A stretch of 64,000 nucleotides of DNA from JANWYT01 sp034437555 (GTDB lineage: Bacteria > Chloroflexota > Anaerolineae > Aggregatilineales > Phototrophicaceae), in the NCBI GenBank assembly GCA_034437555.1, contig DAOTTQ010000008.1, positions 124,001 to 188,000 of the forward strand. Reading direction: 5' to 3'. Under the pieces are notes generated by a model. It was given only the letters and a program-made list of their open reading frames with translations. It did no database searches and was not told where the DNA came from. This document shows, piece by piece, positions 1-9,222 of this stretch. Position 1 is the first letter of the stretch, and each line of letters opens with the position of its first letter. The translations under genes and the position numbers were made by a program.

Positions 1-725
1 GTGATGTGGATTGGGGCGCAACTTTTGGACCCACAATCTTCTATGATGGCGCAGGCTTTATGACCACCGCCGCCATGGGAGCTATGGCTTTCACAGACCT
101 AGACGGCACCACCACCTGCGTTCAAAGTGGGACAACCACAGAACTCTTTGTGACCGACTACATCAGCGTGAATGCTCTAGACATTGAAATCTTGAAGTTT
201 GACGATGCCAACGCCACATGGGAAGCCTACCTTGCGGGTCGTTGCGAAAGCTGGTCAACTGACAAAAGCGGTTTGGCGGGTTTTCGTAGTGGCGCAGAAA
301 ATCCTGCCGACCACGTTATCCTTCCCGACACCATCAGCAAGGAACCTCTTGCCCCTCTAAGCCCAGAAAATGACACACAATTTGCCTCTTTGGTGTCTTG
401 GGTCGTCTACGGCATGATTGAAGCCGAAGAAAGTGGCGTAAGCAGCGAGAACGTAGCTGAATTTGTACAAGCTGAAGGTGAAACCCCTGAAGATTACACC
501 GTTCGCGTTCTTCCTACCGTTGCTCGTTTGTTGGGTCAAAACAACAACAACGCCGGCGTATACTTTAACCTTTCCAACGACTTTATGGTCGCGGTACTTA
601 GCCAGGTAGGTAACTACGGCGAAGTTTATGTCCGTAACCTAGATGCTCTTGGCTTGGTACGTGAAGGTTCTGCCAATGACTTGTGGACACGCGGTGGCTT
701 AATCTATAGCCCCCCATTCCGCTAA
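1..725 (+). CDS. aapJ: Amino-acid ABC transporter substrate-binding protein, AapJ-like (5' end outside window)
   Basis: This is the C-terminal ~240 residues of a periplasmic or lipid-anchored solute-binding protein. It is open to the left edge in the frame beginning at base 3, so the true start lies outside the window. The segment GPTIFYDGAGFM, the run CVQSGTTTEL and the ending WTRGGLIYSPPFR are typical of the general L-amino-acid binding family (AapJ/BztA), whose full length is about 340 residues. It is followed by two membrane permeases and an ATPase in the standard Aap order J-Q-M-P, so it should deliver amino acids to that transporter. A strong hairpin terminator and a second hairpin separate it from aapQ. 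That fits the usual need for more binding protein than permease. Family assignment is firm; substrate range is inferred. Confidence 0.88.
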   Translation, partial: DVDWGATFGPTIFYDGAGFMTTAAMGAMAFTDLDGTTTCVQSGTTTELFVTDYISVNALDIEILKFDDANATWEAYLAGRCESWSTDKSGLAGFRSGAENPADHVILPDTISKEPLAPLSPENDTQFASLVSWVVYGMIEAEESGVSSENVAEFVQAEGETPEDYTVRVLPTVARLLGQNNNNAGVYFNLSNDFMVAVLSQVGNYGEVYVRNLDALGLVREGSANDLWTRGGLIYSPPFR

Positions 726-731
726 ATCGCT

Positions 732-754
732 GGGGGGCAATTGCCCCCCTTTTT
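732..754 (+). terminator. Rho-independent terminator after aapJ
   Basis: An 18-base perfect palindrome (six G, CAATTG, six C) is followed directly by five T. It starts 7 bases after the aapJ stop and probably ends or attenuates most transcripts before the permease genes. Confidence 0.85.
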
Positions 755-767
755 CTAAAATTGATCA

Positions 768-794
768 TTAAGGGCATAGCTTCTATGCCCTTAA
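768..794 (+). other. Hairpin between aapJ and aapQ
   Basis: A 12-bp perfect stem (TTAAGGGCATAG / CTATGCCCTTAA) with a 3-base loop lies just before aapQ. It has no T-run, so it resembles an mRNA-stability or processing hairpin rather than a terminator. With the terminator upstream it could set the ratio of binding protein to permease. Confidence 0.5.
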
Positions 795-806
795 CCTTGA
801 TAGCAC

Positions 807-2744
807 ATGGTTAAAAACACTATGATGGAACTGGATAGAAACCAAGCAATAAGACCACCCCTCTCTCTTTTTCAAAAAGTCTTAAGTTTTTTTAGAGATG
901 TGCGCGTCATTCAGGCAATCACACAAATTATTTTCACGGTTGCTTTCTTTACCGCCGTCTATACCCTGTCTACTAACGTCTATAACTCGTTGATTGCACA
1001 GGGGTCTATCCCTTCATTTTCTTTCCTTAGCTCACGCGCAGGCTTCGACCTACTAGAAACCCCTGAATGGTATAGTGCCGAGTCCACCTACTCACAAGCC
1101 TTACAAGTGGGCATCATCAATACCTTGCGTGTGGTGGTGATTGGGTTGGTTCTCTCTACAATTTTGGGCGTTCTAACTGGGATTGCGCTTCTTAGCCGAA
1201 ACTGGTTGGTGCGTAATTTAAGTTCGGCATACGTCGAGATTTTACGCAACACACCCCTTTTGGTACAACTTATCTTTTGGTACTACGTTTTTATGCTAGA
1301 AGTTTTGCCCCGTGATGGCGACGACCTCACCTTTCCCGCCGAGGGCATTGCTGTTTTCCCCTTACGCGTCATCCTCTATCCCGTCTTGTGGCTCATTATT
1401 TGGGCGTTATCGCGCCAACGGCATACGCTAAAGGGCATTTTAACGGGCGCACTATATGGCGCAGTCCTTATTGAACTGGTGCAATTGTTGCTAGGGTATA
1501 GCCCCCTCTTATTTGTGGGCGTGGGCTTGGTGGGTGTGGTAGTGTTTGCCATTGGTTTTACCCAGCAAAAAGCCGTTCCTAGCGTGATGCACGGCGCGTT
1601 TGTGGGGGCGGGCTTGGTGGCTGTGGGGCAAATGGCGTTGGTGGCATTGCTTGGCACACTTACCAATGCCGAGATTATTGCAGCAGATGGCGCACTATGG
1701 ACACCCGTTTATTCGGTACTTTATTTGTCACGGAAAGCCGTTGCCATTCCCGAACTCATCCAAACCGTCTCGTTTAACTTTTGGTTTGCCATCGTGGTGC
1801 TGTCAGCCGCCGTGGCAGCAGGGACGTTTGTTTACTTCAGTGGCGTTATCGAGCGCACCGGGCGTAATATCCCACGCTTTCTTATCGCCGCAGGCATTGT
1901 GCTAGTGGGGATGCTGTTTGGGTGGATTTTTGCCAGCAATGCCCCCGACACACTGCTTGCATCGCCTATTTGGTCGATCATCACCACGCTAGGCTATGGC
2001 GTGTTACTCATCGTGGTGCTGTTTACCATTGTTGACCAAGCATCCTTAAGGATGACAAAAGGGCTTTCTAGGCTTATTCGCATTGGTCTAATGGTGGCAG
2101 TTGTGGGTGGCGGAAGTCTCTTATTGCTTCAGCAGGTGCAAGCTGTCCTCGCAAACCCCGTTCCCAATACCTTAGAAGAAGGCTTTGTTTTAGAAAACAA
2201 TCGCCCTGTTGAAATTACAGAACTGCAAGAGAGTGGGCGTTTCTTAGCACGTCACGAAGCCCAAGTAAGCCAACAGCCGTTGGTGGTGGGCATCCCCATT
2301 AAGCGTGGCACACGCTTTCAACAAGGCGTAACGCTTTCGCCTGAATATCTTGCGCTCACACTGGGCTTGATTATTTACACATCGGCGTTTATTGGCGAAA
2401 TTGTGCGTGCGGGTATTCAAGCAGTGTCGTTTGGGCAATTTGAGGCGGCGCGTGCGCTAGGCTTAAATGGTTCACAAACCCTACAAATGATTATCTTGCC
2501 CCAAGCCCTGCGCGTCATCATACCGCCGCTGGGCAATCAATACTTAAACTTAGCCAAAAATAGCTCTTTGGCGAGTGCTATCGCGTTTGCGGATGTGTAC
2601 AGCATTGGACAAACAGTTATGAATCAAAGTGGTCAATCCATACCGGGCTTCTTCCTCATTTTAATTACATACCTGATAATGAGCCTGATTATTGCCCTTT
2701 TGATGAACGTGGTTAACAGTCGCTTCCAGCTTGTCACACGCTAA
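807..2744 (+). CDS. aapQ: Amino-acid ABC transporter permease, AapQ-like, enlarged
   Basis: This is an inner-membrane permease of the His/Glu/Gln/Arg/opine family. An N-terminal permease segment containing ILRNTPLLVQLIFWYYVF lies near residues 145-165, and the ABC-contact EAA loop (EAARALGLNG) near 546-555, followed by the last membrane helices. At 645 residues it is far longer than the usual ~400. About 250 residues of mostly hydrophobic sequence, with several extra predicted helices, lie between the two conserved parts. It is followed after 11 bases by aapM and then aapP, forming one transport unit. The ribosome-binding site before the ATG is weak; ATGs at 822 and 825 are alternatives. Function as the permease is well supported; the role of the extra helices is unknown. 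Confidence 0.85.
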   Translation: MVKNTMMELDRNQAIRPPLSLFQKVLSFFRDVRVIQAITQIIFTVAFFTAVYTLSTNVYNSLIAQGSIPSFSFLSSRAGFDLLETPEWYSAESTYSQALQVGIINTLRVVVIGLVLSTILGVLTGIALLSRNWLVRNLSSAYVEILRNTPLLVQLIFWYYVFMLEVLPRDGDDLTFPAEGIAVFPLRVILYPVLWLIIWALSRQRHTLKGILTGALYGAVLIELVQLLLGYSPLLFVGVGLVGVVVFAIGFTQQKAVPSVMHGAFVGAGLVAVGQMALVALLGTLTNAEIIAADGALWTPVYSVLYLSRKAVAIPELIQTVSFNFWFAIVVLSAAVAAGTFVYFSGVIERTGRNIPRFLIAAGIVLVGMLFGWIFASNAPDTLLASPIWSIITTLGYGVLLIVVLFTIVDQASLRMTKGLSRLIRIGLMVAVVGGGSLLLLQQVQAVLANPVPNTLEEGFVLENNRPVEITELQESGRFLARHEAQVSQQPLVVGIPIKRGTRFQQGVTLSPEYLALTLGLIIYTSAFIGEIVRAGIQAVSFGQFEAARALGLNGSQTLQMIILPQALRVIIPPLGNQYLNLAKNSSLASAIAFADVYSIGQTVMNQSGQSIPGFFLILITYLIMSLIIALLMNVVNSRFQLVTR

Positions 2745-2755
2745 AGGGGAACCAG

Positions 2756-5149
2756 ATGACTGACAACTATACCGAATCGAAGACAGCCGTCTATTATGAT
2801 GCCCCACCTGCCCGCCCCGCCCCCGTTAATCAAACAGGGACAATAGCATGGGTGCGTAATAACCTTATCAAAACGCCCACTGACATCTTTTTAACGACGC
2901 TGTCAATTTTTGTGGTGGCGTATTTGGTGATTACTTTTTACCAATGGGCAACCCAAAGCGCGAATTGGTGGGCAATCGGCTTTAACATTCGCCAATATAT
3001 GATGGGTGGCTATGAACAAGACCTAGAGTGGCGATTGGTGTTTGCCGTAGTGGGTACAGCCTTCTTGTGTGGCATTGGCATCTATGTTTGGCTAAAGCAC
3101 CTCTCACGGGTACTCATTTTGCTCACGATTGCGCTAGTGGTGGTACTCTTTGCCATTCCCCCCTTAGTGCTTAGCACTATCAGCCTGCCCAACACCTACA
3201 TGATGGCGGGCAATGCGTTTTCTGTGGGCAATGTAAACGACACCCCACGCCCCGAAGTGGCTTTTATTGCCAAAAAAGATGAAAACATCGTTATTAGCAA
3301 AGCCAATATCACGAATGACACAGAGCTTGTCAACATTGCCTCTTTTATGGATAGACAATTATCCAGTGTGCGCTCTACCACCGCAGACCGCTTTGTGGCA
3401 TTAGCCCAACAAGCCGACCTGCAAGCACAGCTAGATAACAACGCAACAGCCGCCATTCCACTGCTAACAGAGGCACAAAAAACACGCCTAGAAGCCGACC
3501 TCACGCGCCTAAACGTAATTCCTTCTGTTACAGAAACGCTTGCCCTCAATCAAGCCGATGTCACCATCGAAATTTTAGACGGTACAACGTTTGAACCCAT
3601 TAAAGAGGCGGCAATACTTAACGAAAGCCGTGAAACCGCTACGTTTACTATCCCGCAAGATGGCTGGTATATCCTACGCAAAACCACGTCTGAAGGCGAA
3701 ACAAGCATGAGTATCCTTAGCATCGATGGCATTTACCCCATCTTGCGGACTTCACGCCTGCAAGCTGGTGGTGGATTTGTCAGTAACTATGTGCGGATGA
3801 CTGATGAATATCGCACAGAAGCCCCTATTCCGCGCGTGGGTGGCGTGGATATGCCCTTTATTGTAATTAACGAAAATCAATATCGCGGTGACCGCCCCCT
3901 TGATGCTTACTTGCGCGTTTATCTGTCACCCTTCCTACAACGGCATGCGCCTAACTTAGGTATTTTGATTACGTTTATCGCGCTGGGCTACGCGCTAGGC
4001 AGTTTGCTCATGCGCTTCTTGGGTAAAAAAGATACTCAAACGTTTGCTAGTTATGCACTCATGTCCTCTACGGTTCTCATTTGGGTGATGGCAGCCGGCT
4101 TTAGTATTCCAGAAATGCTCAACCTATCGCTGTTATTTGGGGCAGTGGCGTTCTTGTCGGTTGCCTCACGCATTGGCGCAAAGTTTGGGCGAAGTCTCAT
4201 CGGATTTGGCTTGCTCATTGCGGGCATCGCTCTTACGATGGCAATGCCGTTTGTGGTGTTCCAACCGCACTATGGCTTTGGCATTTTGCCCGTGGTGAAC
4301 TTGTTCATTGCGTTGCCTGCGTTCATCTCGTTTTGGATTGGCACAAGTAGCTATGGCATCGCGGATGATGCCGAAGAAACACGCGCTGTTATCGTTGGTT
4401 CTCTGGTAACGCTCTTGTCCTTCTTCTTGCCCCTTGTTTTGGCATCCACTGTGCTGCCCGTCAATGGCGATTATAGTAGCTGGTTCTTGCGCCTAAGTGA
4501 CCAACGTAACTGGGGTGGTTTCTTACTCACCATCATTCTTACACTGTATGGCATTGTCGCCTCGTTCCCCATTGGGGTATTGCTGGCATTAGGGCGTAAG
4601 AGTGCGCTTCCTGCCGTTAAATACGGTTGCACGCTGTATATCGAGCTAGTGCGTGGTTCGCCGTTTATCACGGTGCTGTTCTTTGGGCAGTTGTTCATCC
4701 CCCTGATTGACCCCACGCTGGCAACAGTGCCGGGAACAATTCGCGCTCTTGTGGCAACCATTGCCTTTAGTGCGGCGTACCTTGCAGAAAATGTGCGCGG
4801 CGGCTTGCAAGCCTTACCCCCCGGACAAATGGAAGCGGGTAAAGCATTAGGCTTATCGGGCTGGCAAGTGACGTACTTCATCACGCTTCCCCAAGCCCTT
4901 AGAACCGTTATTCCTGCGCTAGTGGGGCAATTCATCTCGCTCTTTAAGGATACGTCTTTGGTGCTTATCGTGGGCTTGATTGACCTTACAGGCTATGTCA
5001 ATTCCATGGTGGTACAACCCGAATTTACAGGCACACGGCGCGAAGGCTTGATGTTTATTAGCATTTTGTACTTTGTGTTTAGCTATGTCATGTCCTATGT
5101 CAGTCGCCTCTTAGAGCGCAGTGGTAGCGGTTCAGTTCGCCGCATTTAA
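2756..5149 (+). CDS. aapM: Amino-acid ABC transporter permease, AapM-like, enlarged
   Basis: This is the second membrane permease of the Aap-type transporter, preceded by a good ribosome-binding site (AAAGGGGA). N-terminal helices come first, then a largely soluble stretch around residues 160-390 likely to face the outside, then more helices. A conserved permease domain near 570-797 holds the segment ELVRGSPFITVLFFGQLFI and the EAA loop EAGKALGLSG near residue 693. Known AapM proteins are about 380-400 residues; this one is 797. The long soluble insertion is unusual and has no motif I recognise. It pairs with AapQ as the heterodimeric channel and with AapP for ATP hydrolysis. Confidence 0.85.
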   Translation: MTDNYTESKTAVYYDAPPARPAPVNQTGTIAWVRNNLIKTPTDIFLTTLSIFVVAYLVITFYQWATQSANWWAIGFNIRQYMMGGYEQDLEWRLVFAVVGTAFLCGIGIYVWLKHLSRVLILLTIALVVVLFAIPPLVLSTISLPNTYMMAGNAFSVGNVNDTPRPEVAFIAKKDENIVISKANITNDTELVNIASFMDRQLSSVRSTTADRFVALAQQADLQAQLDNNATAAIPLLTEAQKTRLEADLTRLNVIPSVTETLALNQADVTIEILDGTTFEPIKEAAILNESRETATFTIPQDGWYILRKTTSEGETSMSILSIDGIYPILRTSRLQAGGGFVSNYVRMTDEYRTEAPIPRVGGVDMPFIVINENQYRGDRPLDAYLRVYLSPFLQRHAPNLGILITFIALGYALGSLLMRFLGKKDTQTFASYALMSSTVLIWVMAAGFSIPEMLNLSLLFGAVAFLSVASRIGAKFGRSLIGFGLLIAGIALTMAMPFVVFQPHYGFGILPVVNLFIALPAFISFWIGTSSYGIADDAEETRAVIVGSLVTLLSFFLPLVLASTVLPVNGDYSSWFLRLSDQRNWGGFLLTIILTLYGIVASFPIGVLLALGRKSALPAVKYGCTLYIELVRGSPFITVLFFGQLFIPLIDPTLATVPGTIRALVATIAFSAAYLAENVRGGLQALPPGQMEAGKALGLSGWQVTYFITLPQALRTVIPALVGQFISLFKDTSLVLIVGLIDLTGYVNSMVVQPEFTGTRREGLMFISILYFVFSYVMSYVSRLLERSGSGSVRRI

Positions 5150-5179
5150 CGTTAGAACACAGGTTGAGGAGAAAAGTTC

Positions 5180-5935
5180 ATGTCTAACCAACAACACAGC
5201 ACAGGCGATGCCATTATCACTTGCAGTAACTTGAACAAATGGTATGGTGATTTTCATGTGCTAAAAGATATTAACATGACGGTAGGCGAGCGTGAGGTGG
5301 TGGTGGTGATTGGACCCTCTGGGAGTGGTAAAAGCACCCTCATTCGCTGTATCAACCGCCTAGAAGAACACCAAGAAGGCGATATTATTGTAGATGGTAT
5401 TTACCTTACGAATGACGTAAGCAACATTAGTGCCATTCGTAAAGAAACAGGCATGGTGTTCCAACAGTTTAACCTGTTCCCACACTTAACCGTGTTGGAT
5501 AACGTGACATTGGCACAACGCCACGTGCGCCGTCGCCCCAAAGCAGAATCCGAAGAAGTGGCGATGCAATTGCTAGACCGTGTGGGCATCCCTGACCAAG
5601 CGAAAAAGTATCCCGGTCAACTGTCAGGTGGGCAACAACAGCGCGTTGCTATTGCCCGCGCCCTTGCCATGAACCCTAAAATTATGCTCTTTGACGAACC
5701 TACATCGGCACTAGACCCCGAAATGATTAAAGAAGTGCTGGACGTAATGAAAGAACTCGCACGTTCTGGTATGACCATGATTGTAGTAACGCACGAAATG
5801 GGCTTTGCCCGTGAAGTCGCTGACCGCGTTATTTTTATGGATGGTGGGCGCGTGGTAGAAGTGGGAACGCCCGAACACTTCTTTGAAGATCCCCAACACG
5901 AGCGCACAAAGCTCTTTTTATCACAAATTCTCTAG
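5180..5935 (+). CDS. aapP: Amino-acid ABC transporter ATP-binding protein, AapP/GlnQ-like
   Basis: This is the cytoplasmic ATPase subunit that powers the transporter encoded by the three preceding genes. All ABC motifs are present: Walker A GPSGSGKST (45-53), Q-loop in GMVFQQFNLFPHLTV, signature LSGGQQQR (near 155), Walker B IMLFDEPTSALDPE (near 172) and the switch histidine in THEMGFA. Its 251 residues match the GlnQ/AapP family. A clear ribosome-binding site (GAGGAG) lies 30 bases after the aapM stop, and a terminator follows the gene, making this the end of the operon. Confidence 0.93.
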   Translation: MSNQQHSTGDAIITCSNLNKWYGDFHVLKDINMTVGEREVVVVIGPSGSGKSTLIRCINRLEEHQEGDIIVDGIYLTNDVSNISAIRKETGMVFQQFNLFPHLTVLDNVTLAQRHVRRRPKAESEEVAMQLLDRVGIPDQAKKYPGQLSGGQQQRVAIARALAMNPKIMLFDEPTSALDPEMIKEVLDVMKELARSGMTMIVVTHEMGFAREVADRVIFMDGGRVVEVGTPEHFFEDPQHERTKLFLSQIL

Positions 5936-5942
5936 CAGTTCA

Positions 5943-5972
5943 GGGGGTAATGCCCGCGCATTGCCCCCTTTT
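5943..5972 (+). terminator. Terminator of the aap operon
   Basis: GGGGGTAATGC pairs with GCATTGCCCCC (one G-T pair), followed by TTTT. It starts 8 bases after the aapP stop. Confidence 0.8.
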
Positions 5973-6070
5973 CCCCTCACAAAAGCCTTTTCTTATTACA
6001 ATTCGTTACAATTTTATAACGCCCCTCACACTATTTAGACTATTTTACAAGTTCATAGCAAAACATAGGC

Positions 6071-6076
6071 TATAAT
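6071..6076 (+). promoter_or_regulatory. Likely -10 box before the 7TM histidine kinase
   Basis: A consensus TATAAT lies 31 bases before the kinase ATG in an AT-rich gap. No good -35 is seen at the ideal distance. Confidence 0.5.
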
Positions 6077-6106
6077 TCTAAATGTCGGGATATAGAAAAG
6101 TGGCTT

Positions 6107-8218
6107 ATGGATTGGCAGACAGGTGCTTCACTTCTTTCAATTTTAGCAGGTAGCTTGGCGTTGGGGCTGGCGTTTATGTCATGGCAGTACCGCGCCCTAC
6201 ACGGTACAAAACCCCTTATGGGGATGGCATTGGCTATCACGATATGGGCGTTGCTTTATACTCTGGAACTACAAGCAGGCTCTGACCTTGACCGCCTTGT
6301 CTTTTGGAATAGAGCCAAGCGCGTGGGCATGGTGTTTGTCGAATTTTGGGCATTGCTCTTTGCCATAGAATACACGGGGCGCAGTTTATCGCGCACGCGC
6401 TATTCTGTTATTATCTTCGTCCCTATAGTTTCGCTGCTAATCGGCATCTTTAACCCTTATAACCTATACTGGGAAAGCGTATCAGTGGCGTATCAGGGCG
6501 GCTTAAGCTACCTACAAACGCAATCAGGCATCTGGCGTTATGTTCACCTTATCTATCAAGTGTTAGCGATGTTCGCCGCTGCGTGGATTTTCATACGACA
6601 CGAAGGCGACACATGGCAACGCATCTTGGGCAGCGGGTCTATGATTTTGCCCATCATCGTACAAATTTTATTTTTGTCCACAGGCTTCTTTGTTGATTTA
6701 TCACCCATTGCCTATTCCGTTAGCGTAACGGTACTGGTGTTTGGTGTGGTGCAATTGGGCGTGTTTGATGTGCTACCCGATGCCTATAGCACCGTCATTA
6801 CCAATCATCCTGATGGCGTGCTGGTGCTAGACACGCGCAACCGCATCTTGATGATGAACCCCATCTTTAGCAAAACCATCCGCAAAGACATTAAAGATGT
6901 CATTGGCTTGCGCGTGCAAGATGTATTCCCCGCAGAAGCTCTTTATATCGAATCAACTGCGGGCAACCTGCTAGAGGGTATTATAGAAATTAAACGCCGA
7001 AACAGGCTGGTTGAAATGCGCATCATTGCCCTATATGAGGGAGCAAGAGTTAAGGGGCGCGCGTTCATTTTTAGGGACATTACCGCACGCCAAGAAGCCG
7101 AAAACACCGTCCGCGAAAGCGAGCTACGTTATCGCACCCTCTTTGACCAAGCGCGTGATGCTATTATTGTAGAGGACAAAGAACTGCATATTGTGGATGC
7201 CAACCGCGCCGCTACAAGGCTTTTAGGCTATAGCTATGATAATCTACTTAAGATGAATATGCGCCAGCTTCAGCCCACCCACGACTTTAGACGTGACACG
7301 CCCGCCGGTGGACGATTTGAAGTGCAAACCGTCCGTGAAGATGGGGTAGAGCTAGACGTAGAGCTTACACTTGCGCCCATTCCAATGGGTGAGCGCGTGC
7401 TATATATGTCCATTATGCGTGATGTTACCGAGCGCAAGCGCACCCAACGCGAACTAGCACAACGCGCCGAAGAACTCTCTAAACTTTATGAGCAAGTGAG
7501 CCTGCTAGAGCAATACAAAACCGACATGATACGCATGGCAGCCCACGATTTACGCCACCCCATCAGCGTGACACTGGGCTATTTAGAATTGCTTCAAGAC
7601 CGCAATTCGGGGTTTACGCCCACCCAACAACGCTATATAGAAGCCATTCGCAACGCCACCCACCGCGCCAACCAAATGCTCTCGGACATTCTTTCGCTAG
7701 AGCGCATTGAAGAACAAGCACAAAACGCCACCCGTGAACGCTTTAACTTTCATCGTATCTTGGGCGAGATTATTGCCCAATACCGTGACCAAGCCCTTAA
7801 TAAAGCCCTACATGTGCAAATTGACGTTGCCGAAGATGAAACGCCATTTGAAGTCATTGGCGATTATACACAAATGACAGAAGCCATCGGCAACTTGCTG
7901 AACAATGCCATTAAGTACACGCCAGAAGGCGGAAAAGTATTTATTCGGCTTCGTGAGGATGCCAATTACTTGCACTTTGAAGTACAAGATACGGGCTATG
8001 GCATCCCTAAAGAGCAACAAGAACGCCTGTTTCGCCCGTTCTATCGCGCCAAAACAGACGAAAATAGCCACATTGACGGCACAGGCTTAGGCTTACACCT
8101 TGTCAAAAACATTGTAGAGCGTCATCATGGGTCTATCTTGTTTTATAGCGAATATGGCAAAGGGAGCTTGTTTGGGTTTCGCTTGCCGTTAATCCCCGAA
8201 CAAAGCACTAGCCCTTAG
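6107..8218 (+). CDS. Membrane sensor histidine kinase (7TM-PAS-PAS-HisKA-HATPase)
   Basis: This is a membrane-bound sensor kinase of 703 residues. Seven hydrophobic segments in residues ~1-215 match the N-terminal 7TM domain found in many histidine kinases. Two PAS domains follow (about 225-330 and 338-450; the second has the typical ELRYRTLFDQARDAII entry). Then come a short coiled-coil, the phospho-acceptor H box MAAHDLRHPIS (His near 479), the N box LLNNAIKYTPEGG, the G1 box DTGYGIP and the G2 box GTGLGLHLVKNI. All residues needed for autophosphorylation are present. No response regulator is next to it, so it is an orphan kinase and its signal is unknown. Confidence 0.92.
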   Translation: MDWQTGASLLSILAGSLALGLAFMSWQYRALHGTKPLMGMALAITIWALLYTLELQAGSDLDRLVFWNRAKRVGMVFVEFWALLFAIEYTGRSLSRTRYSVIIFVPIVSLLIGIFNPYNLYWESVSVAYQGGLSYLQTQSGIWRYVHLIYQVLAMFAAAWIFIRHEGDTWQRILGSGSMILPIIVQILFLSTGFFVDLSPIAYSVSVTVLVFGVVQLGVFDVLPDAYSTVITNHPDGVLVLDTRNRILMMNPIFSKTIRKDIKDVIGLRVQDVFPAEALYIESTAGNLLEGIIEIKRRNRLVEMRIIALYEGARVKGRAFIFRDITARQEAENTVRESELRYRTLFDQARDAIIVEDKELHIVDANRAATRLLGYSYDNLLKMNMRQLQPTHDFRRDTPAGGRFEVQTVREDGVELDVELTLAPIPMGERVLYMSIMRDVTERKRTQRELAQRAEELSKLYEQVSLLEQYKTDMIRMAAHDLRHPISVTLGYLELLQDRNSGFTPTQQRYIEAIRNATHRANQMLSDILSLERIEEQAQNATRERFNFHRILGEIIAQYRDQALNKALHVQIDVAEDETPFEVIGDYTQMTEAIGNLLNNAIKYTPEGGKVFIRLREDANYLHFEVQDTGYGIPKEQQERLFRPFYRAKTDENSHIDGTGLGLHLVKNIVERHHGSILFYSEYGKGSLFGFRLPLIPEQSTSP

Positions 8219-8219
8219 G

Positions 8220-8312
8220 GATGGGGTCCGCCTAGAAGTGGTATTGGGGCAAGAAACGCTGGATTACTACCCTATTGAAACGTTCTCGCTGATTTCTTAT
8301 GTAGAAGGCTAG
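8220..8312 (+). other. Short open stretch, possible gene remnant
   Basis: Between the kinase stop and the convergent hydrolase gene is a 30-codon open stretch in another frame (DGVRLEVVLGQETLDYYPIE..., stop at 8310). It has no convincing start or ribosome-binding site. Its codon use resembles the neighbours, so it may be the tail of a deleted gene. The rest of 8219-8349 shows nothing else. Confidence 0.25.
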
Positions 8313-8349
8313 GGGCGTGCCTGCCTTCTACAAGATGAGGTTGGGGAGT

Positions 8350-9039
8350 TTATTCTACTAAGAACGTACCGCCGGGGTCTAGCACAATGGGCTGGGCTTG
8401 CGTGTTACGGTGTACCAGTTCTGCCCAATGTGATACATCCGCACTAATGGCAGAAAAAGTATTATAGTGTATGGGCAACACATAACGGGGCTTTAGCAGT
8501 TGGATGGCGCGGATGCTATCTTCTACGCCCATCGTATATTTATCGCCAATCGGCAAAAACGCCACATCCAGCCCTTCTTCGCCAATGAGTGCCATGTCCC
8601 CAAACAAGCCCGTATCACCCGCATGATAGAGCGTTTTTCCGCCCCCACGAATGACGAAGCCCATTGCCTGACCCCCATAAGAGCCATCAGGCAGGGACGA
8701 TGTATGAAATGCTTGTGTCCACTTAGCATGAAGAAATTCGCCACGATACGTACCGCCTACATTGCCCTCAAACGTCTTTTCTACGCCTTGCGACTTTAGC
8801 CACCGCGTAATTTCGGGCGTACCCACTGCCACAGCCCCCGTCTTTTTACAAACGGCAGGTGCGTCACCAATGTGGTCGCCGTGACCGTGTGTAATAAGCA
8901 CCACATCCACAGAAGGTAAATCATCGACTTTCATGGGTGAAAGTGGGTTATCGTTCAAAAAGGGGTCTATGATGGCGCGTCTACCATCAATATCAAACAA
9001 AAAAGTAGAGTGTCCGAGCCAAATAAAGGAAACTGACAT
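8350..9039 (-). CDS. Metal-dependent hydrolase, UPF0173/UlaG-like metallo-beta-lactamase fold
   Basis: This is a cytoplasmic hydrolase of the metallo-beta-lactamase superfamily. The zinc motif HGHGDH lies at residues 51-56, the next metal ligand in YHAGDTGLFGD, and a late histidine in VLPIHYNTF. The 229-residue length and the start SFIWLGHSTFLFD match the UPF0173 family (YtkL-type). Those proteins have no firmly assigned substrate. It is transcribed towards the kinase gene and away from the molybdopterin oxidoreductase. Confidence 0.9.
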   Translation of the reverse strand: MSVSFIWLGHSTFLFDIDGRRAIIDPFLNDNPLSPMKVDDLPSVDVVLITHGHGDHIGDAPAVCKKTGAVAVGTPEITRWLKSQGVEKTFEGNVGGTYRGEFLHAKWTQAFHTSSLPDGSYGGQAMGFVIRGGGKTLYHAGDTGLFGDMALIGEEGLDVAFLPIGDKYTMGVEDSIRAIQLLKPRYVLPIHYNTFSAISADVSHWAELVHRNTQAQPIVLDPGGTFLVE

Positions 9040-9162
9040 TTATATTAAGCCTCACATTTTTAAGAGGAATCTATAGGTTTATTGTACACGAATAACGCAC
9101 CCCCTACCGTTAATTTTTACAAACCAGGCATTTTTGGAGATTCTTCTGAACTTCTCTTCATA

Positions 9163-9174
9163 TTCTTGCAAGAA
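9163..9174. promoter_or_regulatory. 12-bp perfect palindrome upstream of the molybdopterin gene
   Basis: TTCTTGCAAGAA lies 49 bases before the chosen ATG, with a possible -10 (TATGAT, 9183-9188) just downstream. It could be an operator; chance occurrence cannot be excluded. Confidence 0.3.
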
Positions 9175-9222
9175 ATGGCTGTTATGATGGAAGGAACGTT
9201 TTTATTTAAGGGGGTAAGGCTT

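Noticed and set aside
9082..9222. TTG start giving a 47-residue longer molybdopterin enzyme
   Set aside because: The ATG at 9223 has a much better ribosome-binding site and starts right before the first helix.
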